64,000 nucleotides of DNA, from positions 1-64,000 of the forward strand of contig NZ_JBLUOA010000006.1 in NCBI RefSeq assembly GCF_048060095.1, written 5' to 3'. The stretch comes from JBLUOA01 sp048060095. GTDB lineage: Bacteria; Pseudomonadota; Alphaproteobacteria; Rhodobacterales; Rhodobacteraceae. The translations under genes were made by a program, and so were the position numbers. This document shows positions 40,448 through 48,938 of this stretch, piece after piece. Every line of letters begins with the position of its first letter. The first letter of the stretch is position 1. The notes below the pieces were generated by a model that was given only the letters and a program-made list of their open reading frames with translations, was not told the origin of the DNA and made no database searches.

Positions 40448-42364
40448 TCAATGCGCGGCGCTCTCATCCTCGATCTGCCAATCGATCCTGTCCCGACTAT
40501 GGCGGGCCTTTTCGATCTGTTCCTCGGTTCCCATTTCCTCATAGATCGTGACGGCGCTGTCGATGATCTGCCGGGCTTCGCCAAATCCGGCGATGCGGTC
40601 TTGTTCCTGGGTGTGAACCACTTGATCCGCACGAATTTCCCCGATGAGAAAGGTCGTTTCCGCCCAGCCCAGCGGGTCCGCTTTGATTGGCCTGAAATCC
40701 TCTGCCGCCTTTGCAAACGCCATCGCTGATTCAAGCAACTCGTCGCCTCCTGAACCTAACCGGTAGACCGCCTCACCCCAAAGAAGTTTGGCGATCAGGT
40801 GGTAGGTGCGGGCAAGCTGTTCGGGGTGATTACCCTCAGCCAGATATGCTTCGCACTCTCTGACCAAGGTGATCGCTTCACCGAATTTAGCGATCCGCCC
40901 TTCCTCGTTTTCGCGCACGGATTGCCGGTCGAGCAGATCCGCGAGGTCGAGTTTGACCAGCGCCAGTTCATAGGGCGCGTTCACGGCTTCGTATAGCTGT
41001 CGGGCGATGGTCAGTAGCTCCTCCGCCTGATCAAGAAAGGGGTCGGCCTCGGCGTCATATGTGAACTGCGCAGCTTGCAGATTAAGCCACCCGGCGGTGG
41101 CGCGGGCAGTTGCTGCGGTGTGCAGATCTGACAATTTGTCCGCGGCAATGACCTGCGCTGCGATCAGATCAGCCTCGGCTGCTGCAAATGCCTCCTGCCC
41201 GTCCAGATGACCGACAGCGGCGTAGAGCTTGGCGTTCACGGTCCCCCTGTGCAGCAAAAGCCGCGCCTTCAGTTCGTCCGGCAATTCCTTAGCGGTTTCG
41301 GCAAGCGGCGGGTCCATGATGAGGACACCGTATTTGAACCCATCAACCCCGTATCGCTCCCCATAGACCATCAGGGCCAGCCCGTAATTGGAGCGCCTAA
41401 GCGCCGCGTCTTCGTGATCGAACGTGGCGATGCTGTTGGCCGTGTCGTCAAACAGTCGAAACGCCTCCAGCGGTTCAGAGTTCAGCAGCCGCACCATCGC
41501 TTCGGTTTCCGCGATTTCGGCGCGGTCTTGCAGTCCCTTTTTCAGGGTGCTGTCTCGGGATTTCCGCGCCTCACCCAGCAGGGCAAGCGCCGTGGATAGG
41601 TCCAAGCGATGCAGCGCGGCCTGGGCGTGATCCAGATAGGATTGGACAACCTTGTCAGCGTCGTGGATACGCTGCAAACTTCGCTGCGCGTCATCCAGTT
41701 CGCGCGCTTTCTGGAGTATGTCAGAGAGTAGCTTCCGGCGCGGGGCGGTGTCGGCATCGGGCAGCCGCAGGGCGCGGGCGATGTCGCGAAAATCATAGTC
41801 GGCGGCATCCTCGGCGGCGGCGACCGCCTCTTCAATCGATCCCTGATTTCTTAGAAGTTCTTCAACCCCGCGCTGTGTCTCCTGACCGCTGGAAAGCAGT
41901 TGCGCATAGATGGCCGGTTTAAGCTGATCGACGAATTCCGGTTCGTCGACAAGCGGTTTCAGCGCTGCTGTGGTCAGCAGAAGAAACAGATCGCGCATGG
42001 ATTTATGCTCGGCCTCTTCCAACTGGTTGAACATATGAAGCGCAAGGGCTTCGGCGTTCAGCGCGTGTTCCGCAATCTCCGCCGCCTTCGGGGCCGATTG
42101 TTCCAGCATTTGCGCGTAGAGGAGCGGCGCGTCGGGCGAAAGGTCCGCCTTGTATCCCTCAAGCGCGACCTCGGCGCTGGCGATCATCTTGTTGGTGAAG
42201 GTCTTTAGCGTCGTCTTTTCAGATCGCGTCAGCGTCTTCCTGACGTCATTGATTTTAAACGCCGTTTTGACAGCACCACCAACGGACGGTGCGGCCAGAA
42301 ACCCCGCACAAAGGGCAAGCGCGCCATAAGCCGTTTCAACATCCTTGATGCGAAGTGACGCCAA
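40448..42364 (-). CDS. Large TPR-like helical protein of unknown function
   Basis: A 638-residue protein rich in alanine and leucine helices. The first 170 residues form a distinct part (possible hydrophobic helix GALALCAGFLAAPSVGGAV at 14-32). The rest looks like degenerate TPR or TPR-like repeats: YLDHAQAALHRLDLSTALALLGEA, then LARTYHLIAKLLWGEAVYRL and DPLGWAETTFLIGEIRA. The repeats resemble those of STAND/NLR-like signalling proteins, but no NTPase motif is present. The start is a TTG at 42364 with AGGG eight bases upstream; no earlier start fits well. It stands alone between tetR and the nos operon. Confidence 0.75.
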   Translation of the reverse strand: MASLRIKDVETAYGALALCAGFLAAPSVGGAVKTAFKINDVRKTLTRSEKTTLKTFTNKMIASAEVALEGYKADLSPDAPLLYAQMLEQSAPKAAEIAEHALNAEALALHMFNQLEEAEHKSMRDLFLLLTTAALKPLVDEPEFVDQLKPAIYAQLLSSGQETQRGVEELLRNQGSIEEAVAAAEDAADYDFRDIARALRLPDADTAPRRKLLSDILQKARELDDAQRSLQRIHDADKVVQSYLDHAQAALHRLDLSTALALLGEARKSRDSTLKKGLQDRAEIAETEAMVRLLNSEPLEAFRLFDDTANSIATFDHEDAALRRSNYGLALMVYGERYGVDGFKYGVLIMDPPLAETAKELPDELKARLLLHRGTVNAKLYAAVGHLDGQEAFAAAEADLIAAQVIAADKLSDLHTAATARATAGWLNLQAAQFTYDAEADPFLDQAEELLTIARQLYEAVNAPYELALVKLDLADLLDRQSVRENEEGRIAKFGEAITLVRECEAYLAEGNHPEQLARTYHLIAKLLWGEAVYRLGSGGDELLESAMAFAKAAEDFRPIKADPLGWAETTFLIGEIRADQVVHTQEQDRIAGFGEARQIIDSAVTIYEEMGTEEQIEKARHSRDRIDWQIEDESAAH

Positions 42365-42492
42365 ACAATCGCCCTTTCCCGAACAAATACCAGATCGGTT
42401 CTGTAGGTCGTGTCGCTAAAATTCGCTTTGGATATTAACACATTATCGGCGTTGGGTTAATCGCCGGGGGCTTGCCCGCGATACCTTTGCCC

Positions 42493-43401
42493 TTAGATCG
42501 TCACCATCGCTTCGACCTTGGCATCACCGAACCGCGCCACGCAGGCGTCAATCTCTGCCCGTGTCTGGAACAGGCAGGCGGCAGTCGAAAGCGCGTCGGC
42601 AAGGGCGGCGGATGCGGCCGAGACGCTGATTTCTCGCAGATTTGTCTGCGTCGGCAGACCCGTGCGCGGGTCAAGGATGTGGCCGACCTGATCGCCCTCA
42701 TCAAAGGTCGTGCCAAGCGGCGCTGACGTGGCAAGCGCCCGCGTGGCAAGCGGCACCTCGCCGCCCGCAGCAAGCTGCACTGGCCACGGATTGCCGTTCG
42801 GCTGGGCGCCAAGAGCGCGGAATTCGCCCGTGTTGATGAGGATGTTCGTCAGCCCCTCCTCCTTCAGCATCTCGGCCACGCGATCAGCGATATAGCCTTG
42901 CGCAATCCCATTGAGAGTCAGCGCCATTCCGGGCCGCATGGTGATCGCCGCGGAATCGAGCATGACCCGATCCCATCCCATCAGCGCGAGTGCGCTTGCA
43001 ATTGCGGTTTCATCAGGCCGCGTGCCAGTCGCGGACGCCGCTGCATAGCGATCCCAAAGCGGCTGGATCGTCGGATCAAACCGCCCACCGCTCGCGGCGT
43101 GAACCGCGCCGGCAAGCGACAGACATTCCAGCAGTTCAAACGGCGGTGCGTCCAAGACGCCCGCTTGGTTCAGCCGCGACAGGGCGCTGTCGCTGCGAAA
43201 AAGGCTGAAAATATCCTCAAGCCGAGAGATTTCGGCGGCGACCCGTTCGCTGATCGCCTTCGCGTCGGGATGCGCCAAGCGCAGTGTCGCGCGTGCGCCG
43301 AGCGCGACGCCTTGCCATGTGTAAATCGGCTCTGCCCGCCCGATGCCCGGAAAGGCGAGTGCGGCGGCGCTGATGGCCAGAAAACGGCGGCGATTGGTCA
43401 T
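42493..43401 (-). CDS. nosX: NosX: periplasmic ApbE-type FMN transferase
   Basis: An ApbE-family protein of about 302 residues. A Tat signal (TNRRRFLAISAAAL, cleaved near GRA) begins at the ATG at 43401. Family segments are ALTLNGIAQGYIADR (flavin site), ALATSAP and HILDPRTGLPT (metal site). NosX flavinylates NosR, attaching FMN to a threonine. It is last in nosCRZDFYLX and begins 5 bases after the nosL stop. An open frame extends upstream through nosL but is not coding there. Confidence 0.93.
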   Translation of the reverse strand: MTNRRRFLAISAAALAFPGIGRAEPIYTWQGVALGARATLRLAHPDAKAISERVAAEISRLEDIFSLFRSDSALSRLNQAGVLDAPPFELLECLSLAGAVHAASGGRFDPTIQPLWDRYAAASATGTRPDETAIASALALMGWDRVMLDSAAITMRPGMALTLNGIAQGYIADRVAEMLKEEGLTNILINTGEFRALGAQPNGNPWPVQLAAGGEVPLATRALATSAPLGTTFDEGDQVGHILDPRTGLPTQTNLREISVSAASAALADALSTAACLFQTRAEIDACVARFGDAKVEAMVTI

Positions 43402-43405
43402 GGTC

Positions 43406-43972
43406 TCAGTCTCCGGATGTGCGCGACAGGTTGCGCAGGCGTTCGTTAAAATCCGCGTCGTCCGCATCACCGTCAAGCACCACGGGCGCCAGAACGGCGC
43501 TGTCTGGTATCTCGGCCAGTGGCATGACGTCGCCGCCATTGGCCTTGGCGAATGCGGTTGCTTTTTCTGGGTCGGAAAACGGCACAATCTCGGGCGCACC
43601 CATACCGCCCACGGCTTGCCCCCCGACGACATAGATCGCATCACGCGCCGCAATCCAGTTGGCCGCGCCGGGGGCCGCCCATGTGGCACCGGGGGCGCCC
43701 ATATCGCTGACCCACACGGCAAGGATTTCGTGGCTTTGTTCGGGCATCCGCATATAGGCGACGACATCGCGCACCTGGCTGAAAAACAGCGGCGCGCCCG
43801 GCAGCCCGGCCAGATGGGCCTGCGCTTTCGGGCCGTCATGTTCCAAGAGGTTCATCTGGCAATAATGCCCGACGGCATCTGCCGTCATCGGCAAGGCGCT
43901 GGTGTCTTGCGCGACCTCTTCCTTGCAGGCGGTCAGGGCCAGCAGCGTCAGGATGATGAACAGAACCCTCAT
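43406..43972 (-). CDS. nosL: NosL: copper-binding lipoprotein for NosZ maturation
   Basis: A protein of about 188 residues. A lipoprotein signal peptide ends in LALTAC (C16), so it is anchored in the outer or inner membrane facing the periplasm. The metal site typical of NosL is C38-Q-M40 with H45 in LLEHDGP. NosL supplies Cu(I) to apo-NosZ together with NosDFY. The ATG at 43972 overlaps the nosY stop (ATGA). Confidence 0.92.
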   Translation of the reverse strand: MRVLFIILTLLALTACKEEVAQDTSALPMTADAVGHYCQMNLLEHDGPKAQAHLAGLPGAPLFFSQVRDVVAYMRMPEQSHEILAVWVSDMGAPGATWAAPGAANWIAARDAIYVVGGQAVGGMGAPEIVPFSDPEKATAFAKANGGDVMPLAEIPDSAVLAPVVLDGDADDADFNERLRNLSRTSGD

Positions 43973-44793
43973 GGTTCCACCTTTCGGAAGGCGAGCGAGG
44001 CTAGCCCGAGCGACAGCAAGGGCCAGACGAGGATCGATGACAGCGATTGCCATTGTGGAATGGCGTTTGCCGCTCCGCCGACGCCGGATGCGGCCGCTGT
44101 TGCCTGCGCCGCTGTCAGATTGAACAGGCGGAACGCATCGGCGGGGTTTGCAAGCAGCGCGAAGGGGAAAACGCGGGTGGTGAACGCACCACCATCATCG
44201 GCCACAATCGCGGCGAGCAGCCCCAGATCGTAAAGCACCACCAGACCCAGCCAAAGCCCGATGGCCAGCCCCGCAGCCCCCGATACGCGCTGCGCCAGCG
44301 ACGACAGCGCATAGCCGATCCCAAGGAAGGTCGCGCCAAGCAGAACCGATGTCCAGGTCAGCCGCCACAACGCACCAAGGCCCGACACCGCGGTCGGATC
44401 GGCAGCAATCGTGACCGCCGCCGCCGCGCCATAGCCTGCGACGATCGCCACGATCAGAATGGCCGTGTGTGCAAGCAGTTTGCCGGCCAGAACCTCCGAC
44501 CGGTTGACGGGATAGGTCAGCAGCAGGGGCAGCGTGCCACGCTCAACCTCGCCCGCGACAGCGTCGAACGACATCAGCAAGGCGACCAGCGGCACGAGGT
44601 AAACCGACAGAGAGGTGAGCGAGGCGACAACAACCGACAAACGGTCCGCCCCCAGCGCACCGGTCGGGGCCGATCCCGCCGCCGACAGCACCAGCGAAAA
44701 GACCACCATCAGCAGCACGGCAATCAGCACCCAACGGTTGCGCCGGGCGACCCGCGCTTCGGTTGCGGCGGTGGCAAGAATACGGGCGATCAT
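43969..44793 (-). CDS. nosY: NosY: ABC-2 permease for NosZ copper-site assembly
   Basis: A 274-residue membrane protein with six predicted helices, of the ABC-2 class. It is flanked by nosF and nosL, overlapping each by four bases. NosY with NosF and NosD forms the NosDFY complex, which hands copper and/or sulfur to NosZ in the periplasm. The segment FDAVAGEVERGTLPLLLTYPV (about 69-90) is characteristic of NosY/ABC-2 permeases. Confidence 0.92.
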   Translation of the reverse strand: MIARILATAATEARVARRNRWVLIAVLLMVVFSLVLSAAGSAPTGALGADRLSVVVASLTSLSVYLVPLVALLMSFDAVAGEVERGTLPLLLTYPVNRSEVLAGKLLAHTAILIVAIVAGYGAAAAVTIAADPTAVSGLGALWRLTWTSVLLGATFLGIGYALSSLAQRVSGAAGLAIGLWLGLVVLYDLGLLAAIVADDGGAFTTRVFPFALLANPADAFRLFNLTAAQATAAASGVGGAANAIPQWQSLSSILVWPLLSLGLASLAFRKVEP

Positions 44794-45686
44794 TGGCCAT
44801 CCCTCCGGCTGAAGTGGCTATAGATGTCTTCAAGGCTCGGCGGCACCACGTCCAAATCCGCGACCTTGTCCTGCAAGGCAGAAATTCGGGCGAGTGTCGC
44901 AAGCTTTTCGTCCTGCGCGCAGGTCAGATGCAACCCGCCATTCAGCCGGATCGCCCCCGGCAGGGCCGCCATAATGTCCGATTCATAGCCGTTTAGCGCG
45001 GTGACATGCATCGCCACCGGCAGGGCCGCCTCACGCCGCAATTCGGGCAAGGTGCCCTCGGCCACCATCTGCCCGCCGGACAGGATCAGCAAACGATCAG
45101 TGCGTGCTTCAACCTCGGTCAACGCGTGGCTCGACAACAGGATCGACGCGCCGTCGGCGGCAAGCCCGTCAAGCAATTCGTAGAAATCGCGGCGCGATAC
45201 CGGGTCAAGGCCGCTTGTCGGCTCATCCAGCACCAACAGGCTCGGTCGCCCGATCAGCGCCTGGGCCAACCCGACACGCTGCCGCATCCCCTTGGAATAG
45301 GTGCCGATCCGACGTTTCGCGGCAAAACCCAGCCCGACACGGTCCAGAAGCTCCATCGCGCCGGACGGATCGACATTGCGCAGGCGCATGTAATACGTGA
45401 TCTGCTCCAACCCCGTCAGTGCGGAGTGGAAAGCGACGTTTTCCGGCAGATAGGCAACCTTCGTGCGCGCACCAGCATGGCCCGGCGCCGCACCACAGAC
45501 CGAAACCTCACCCCCATCAGGCGAAATCAGGCCGAGGATCACTTTCATCAAGGTCGATTTGCCCGCGCCATTATGGCCAAGCAGTGCCACGCGTTCGCCT
45601 GGCGCGACGCACAGTGACACATCCGACAGCGCCTTGACCGCGCCGAACGTCTTAGTGAGACGTGAGATCGTTAACGTCGAAGTCAT
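44790..45686 (-). CDS. nosF: NosF: ABC ATPase of the NosDFY complex
   Basis: An ATPase of about 298 residues. Walker A is GHNGAGKST, the signature YSKGMRQRVGLAQAL, Walker B LLVLDEPTSGLDP. It drives conformational change in NosD through NosY. I chose the ATG at 45686; it overlaps the nosD 3' end by 35 bases. An ATG at 45701 is an alternative. The signature motif has K in place of the first G of LSGGQ, as in many ABC-2 ATPases. Confidence 0.92.
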   Translation of the reverse strand: MTSTLTISRLTKTFGAVKALSDVSLCVAPGERVALLGHNGAGKSTLMKVILGLISPDGGEVSVCGAAPGHAGARTKVAYLPENVAFHSALTGLEQITYYMRLRNVDPSGAMELLDRVGLGFAAKRRIGTYSKGMRQRVGLAQALIGRPSLLVLDEPTSGLDPVSRRDFYELLDGLAADGASILLSSHALTEVEARTDRLLILSGGQMVAEGTLPELRREAALPVAMHVTALNGYESDIMAALPGAIRLNGGLHLTCAQDEKLATLARISALQDKVADLDVVPPSLEDIYSHFSRRDGQ

Positions 45687-46983
45687 CCAAAACACTTTCA
45701 TCCCGCCGTGCGGCCGCATCGGCCGCCAGCGCGGTATATTCGGGTGGAACAGGTATTGCGGGGGCTGTCATCAAGGGCGCGCTGTCGACGACCCCGCCGG
45801 GCAGCGTTGCCGGAAAGCTTGATTGCGCCCAGCGAACCAGTTGCACGGCGGGGGCGCCGGTCAGCATGGCGGCGGCAGGTTGGGACCACAGGATATGATC
45901 CATCAGATCGTTAGGGCGAAAGGGGCTATCCGCGATGCCGTCGCCGCCAAGGTCAAAACCGGGATGGTCCGACCAGTAGTTGCCGCGGCCCTCAAAGCTC
46001 CATTCAATATCGCGGGTGCCGACATATTTGACCTGCTCGCGGTTGCCGATGAAGGCGTTGCCGGTCAGCACGTTACGTTCAGACCCGGCGGTGAAGTGGA
46101 TGCCGATTTCGCATCCCTCAAAGCGGTTGCCCACGATCAGATTCTTGTGCGCGTTGTAAATGAAGGTGCAGCGCTGCGCCCCGCCCCGGACCAGATTGCC
46201 CGACACATCGGCGTTGTTGGCATAGTTCAGCATGACCCCGTGGCTGATGTCTGCAAGGCTTAGGTTGTCCTTCACAACGACGCGGTTGGAGAACATGATC
46301 GCATAGCCCAGATGGTTCCCGATCGAGACATTGCCCGACACTTCGGAGTTGTTCGTATACATGTAGTGGACGGCGAACCGCAGATCGCGGAACAGGTTGT
46401 TGCGATAGGTGCCATCGCGCGAGGTGTTTGAGAATATCCCATCCCGCCCCCATCGGACCGAATTGCCTTCGACAATCGCGCCCGGAGAGTTCCAGACGTA
46501 AATCCCGTTGCCCCGGTCATTCATCCGTCGGTCGCGCGTGCCTTCGATGACATTGTTTTTGACCAGCGCATCAAGGCCGCCATGAATGTCGATGCCGTGA
46601 AGGTTTCCCAGAACATGATTGTTTTCGACAATCGCCCGGTCGGCTTTCTTGAGGATCTTGATACCGGCGTCCAAATCCTGACCGTTCATTCCCGATCCGG
46701 TGACGGTCACGCCCTGAACCGTCACGTCGACGGCGTCGATGGTCACGACGGTGCCCGCACCGCCCCCGTCGATGATTGCCTCGGCAGACCCGGTCAGCGT
46801 CAGCGGGCGGTCGATGACGACCGGGCCGATATATCGGCCCGGCCCAAGGATCAGTGCATCGCCGGGATTTGCCCCGGCGATGGCGTTAGCAAGACTTCCT
46901 GATCCCGGCTGCACGCGGACCTCCGCCGCCCAGACGGGCAGGACGGTCAGCAAGGACAGCACAAGGATCAGGGCGCGTAACAT
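45652..46983 (-). CDS. nosD: NosD: periplasmic beta-helix copper chaperone for NosZ
   Basis: A 443-residue protein with a Sec signal peptide (MLRALILVLSLLTVLPVWA). The mature protein is a right-handed beta-helix made of PbH1/CASH repeats (VENNHVLGNLHGIDIHGG, EGNSVRWGRDGIFSNTS, SGNVSIGNHLGYAIMFSN). NosD takes copper from NosL and works with NosFY to build the CuZ site. It starts 3 bases after the nosZ stop. Confidence 0.94.
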   Translation of the reverse strand: MLRALILVLSLLTVLPVWAAEVRVQPGSGSLANAIAGANPGDALILGPGRYIGPVVIDRPLTLTGSAEAIIDGGGAGTVVTIDAVDVTVQGVTVTGSGMNGQDLDAGIKILKKADRAIVENNHVLGNLHGIDIHGGLDALVKNNVIEGTRDRRMNDRGNGIYVWNSPGAIVEGNSVRWGRDGIFSNTSRDGTYRNNLFRDLRFAVHYMYTNNSEVSGNVSIGNHLGYAIMFSNRVVVKDNLSLADISHGVMLNYANNADVSGNLVRGGAQRCTFIYNAHKNLIVGNRFEGCEIGIHFTAGSERNVLTGNAFIGNREQVKYVGTRDIEWSFEGRGNYWSDHPGFDLGGDGIADSPFRPNDLMDHILWSQPAAAMLTGAPAVQLVRWAQSSFPATLPGGVVDSAPLMTAPAIPVPPEYTALAADAAARRDESVLDDFDVNDLTSH

Positions 46984-46986
46984 CGC

Positions 46987-48927
46987 TTAACTCGCGTTCG
47001 GCTCGACAAACATCCGGCCGCGCATTTCCATATGCAGCGCGTGGCAGAACCACTGGCAGTAATACCAGTAAACGCCGGGGTTTGTCGCAACGAAGGTAAC
47101 AGACGCGGTCTGCTGCGGTGCAATCTCCATCGCGACAGCATGGTTGTTCATGGTGAACCCGTGCGTCAGATCGTCGATGTCATCAAGGTTCGTGACATAG
47201 ACCGTCACCTCGTCACCCTGTTTGACGGTGAAGGTTTCCAACGCAAAGTTGGGCGCCTGGCTCGACATATAGACGCGCACCTTGTTGCCATCGCGGATGA
47301 CGGTGTCTTGCCAATCGTCGAGATCAACACCGTCCGCTTCGGCCTGCGCACGCGCATCTTCCCACATCGGGTCATTGCGGTCCCAGACGGATTTCGGATT
47401 CACCTTCGACGGATCGACAAGGATGGAATCGTGCGGCTCCGCAAAGGTCGGTCCATCGTGGATCAGCATCATCTCGTCGCCATCGATTGCGAACAACTGC
47501 TCGTTCTCGGGCTTCAGCGGCCCGACATTGAGGAACCGGTCCTTCGAGAACTTGTTCATCGTCAGGTAATACTTACCGCTCGCCTCCAGCGTTTCGCCCA
47601 TCACGGTTGAGTTGTGGCCCGGCTGGTAATGCACATCGGCTTTCGTGCGGATCGGATCGACATCCTCACCGTTGTAAAGCTTGATCGCATCTTCGATGTT
47701 CCACTTCACGACCTGGCTGTCGAGGAACAGCGTGGTAAACGCCCCGCCTTCCCCGTCAAAGCAGGTGTGAAGCGGCCCAAGACCCAGTTCCGGCTCGGCA
47801 ACGACAACGCTGCGCGGATCGGCATCTTCGTTAAAGACCGCATCCAGCTTGCGCACGTCGATCACCGATACGGTCGGCGACAGCTTGCCCGCGATGCACA
47901 GGTGGATCTTGTCCGGTGCCATGTTGCAGCCATGCGGGTTGTTCGGGATCGGAATGTAGCGGGTGTATTTCTTGTTCTGGCCCTTGCGTCCGTCCAGAAC
48001 CTTAACCCCGTTCAGCTCCTGATAATCGCCCGCCTCGATGCCTTTTTCGATTTCGGCAATGTTGAAGACGACGACGTGGTCCATGTCGGCCTCGGTCATC
48101 TCGGGCAGGGTCATCCCCATTTCCGAGTTGTAGCAGGTCGAGAACGCGTATTTGCCCTCGTAGTCGCAATCGGTGTTGTCGAGGTTGCCGGTGACCATCA
48201 CCTGCCACGCGACGGTCATGTCGTCGGCGTTCACAGCGGTGTAGAAGTTCACGTATTTTTCCGGCTCGTCCAGAATCTGGCCGTCATTGACCATCGGCAC
48301 TTCGTCTTCGCCGTTACAGAAGACGTAGTTGGTGCGCGGCCATTTCTGCGGGCGCAGACCGTGGATCGCCTTGGCGTTCGGAATCTCGATGATCTTGTCG
48401 CATTTCATCACGTCGCAGCGTACGCGCGCGACGCGGGTATTGGCCTTGTCGTTCATGAACAGGTAGCGACCGTCATAGGTGCCTTCGGTGAAGGACATAT
48501 GCAGGTGGTGCAAATCCCCGTTCGGCGGAAACTCATGCCCATTGGCGGCAAGATATTCCTTGGTTTTGGGCAGCAAGCCCTCGGTCAGAATCTTCTTGGA
48601 TTCATTGGTGATGCCCCAACCGGTCGCTGAACAGGTGTTGAACACCGGAACGCGCATCAGTTCGCGCATCGACGGGATGCCGAGAATCCGCATCTCGCCA
48701 CTCTGGCCCGACGACCAGAAACCGTAATATTCGTCAAGCTGCCCCGGACCGACTTCGGCCCCGGTTGCAGCGCGCGCGCTTGTGCTGCTGGCCACCGTCG
48801 CGGCCCCGACAGCGGCAGAGCCGGTCAGCATAGCGCGGGTGCCGAAGGTGCCGGCAAGCGCGGCCCCACCGGCGGTCGCGCCAAGCAGGCTTCGCCGTGA
48901 AATTGGCAATCTTTTTTCCTCAGACAT
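46987..48927 (-). CDS. nosZ: Nitrous oxide reductase, clade I (Tat-exported)
   Basis: A 646-residue copper enzyme that reduces N2O to N2 in the periplasm, the last step of denitrification. A Tat signal (ISRRSLLGATAGG) marks clade I. The seven-bladed propeller carries the CuZ histidines, including the GDLHHLHMS segment (about 137-146) and NPHGCNMAP. The C-terminal cupredoxin has the CuA site C624-x3-C628-x3-H632-x2-M635. All these residues are intact, so the enzyme should be active. It lies between nosR and nosD in a single operon. Confidence 0.97.
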   Translation of the reverse strand: MSEEKRLPISRRSLLGATAGGAALAGTFGTRAMLTGSAAVGAATVASSTSARAATGAEVGPGQLDEYYGFWSSGQSGEMRILGIPSMRELMRVPVFNTCSATGWGITNESKKILTEGLLPKTKEYLAANGHEFPPNGDLHHLHMSFTEGTYDGRYLFMNDKANTRVARVRCDVMKCDKIIEIPNAKAIHGLRPQKWPRTNYVFCNGEDEVPMVNDGQILDEPEKYVNFYTAVNADDMTVAWQVMVTGNLDNTDCDYEGKYAFSTCYNSEMGMTLPEMTEADMDHVVVFNIAEIEKGIEAGDYQELNGVKVLDGRKGQNKKYTRYIPIPNNPHGCNMAPDKIHLCIAGKLSPTVSVIDVRKLDAVFNEDADPRSVVVAEPELGLGPLHTCFDGEGGAFTTLFLDSQVVKWNIEDAIKLYNGEDVDPIRTKADVHYQPGHNSTVMGETLEASGKYYLTMNKFSKDRFLNVGPLKPENEQLFAIDGDEMMLIHDGPTFAEPHDSILVDPSKVNPKSVWDRNDPMWEDARAQAEADGVDLDDWQDTVIRDGNKVRVYMSSQAPNFALETFTVKQGDEVTVYVTNLDDIDDLTHGFTMNNHAVAMEIAPQQTASVTFVATNPGVYWYYCQWFCHALHMEMRGRMFVEPNAS

Positions 48928-48938
48928 GAAATATCCTT

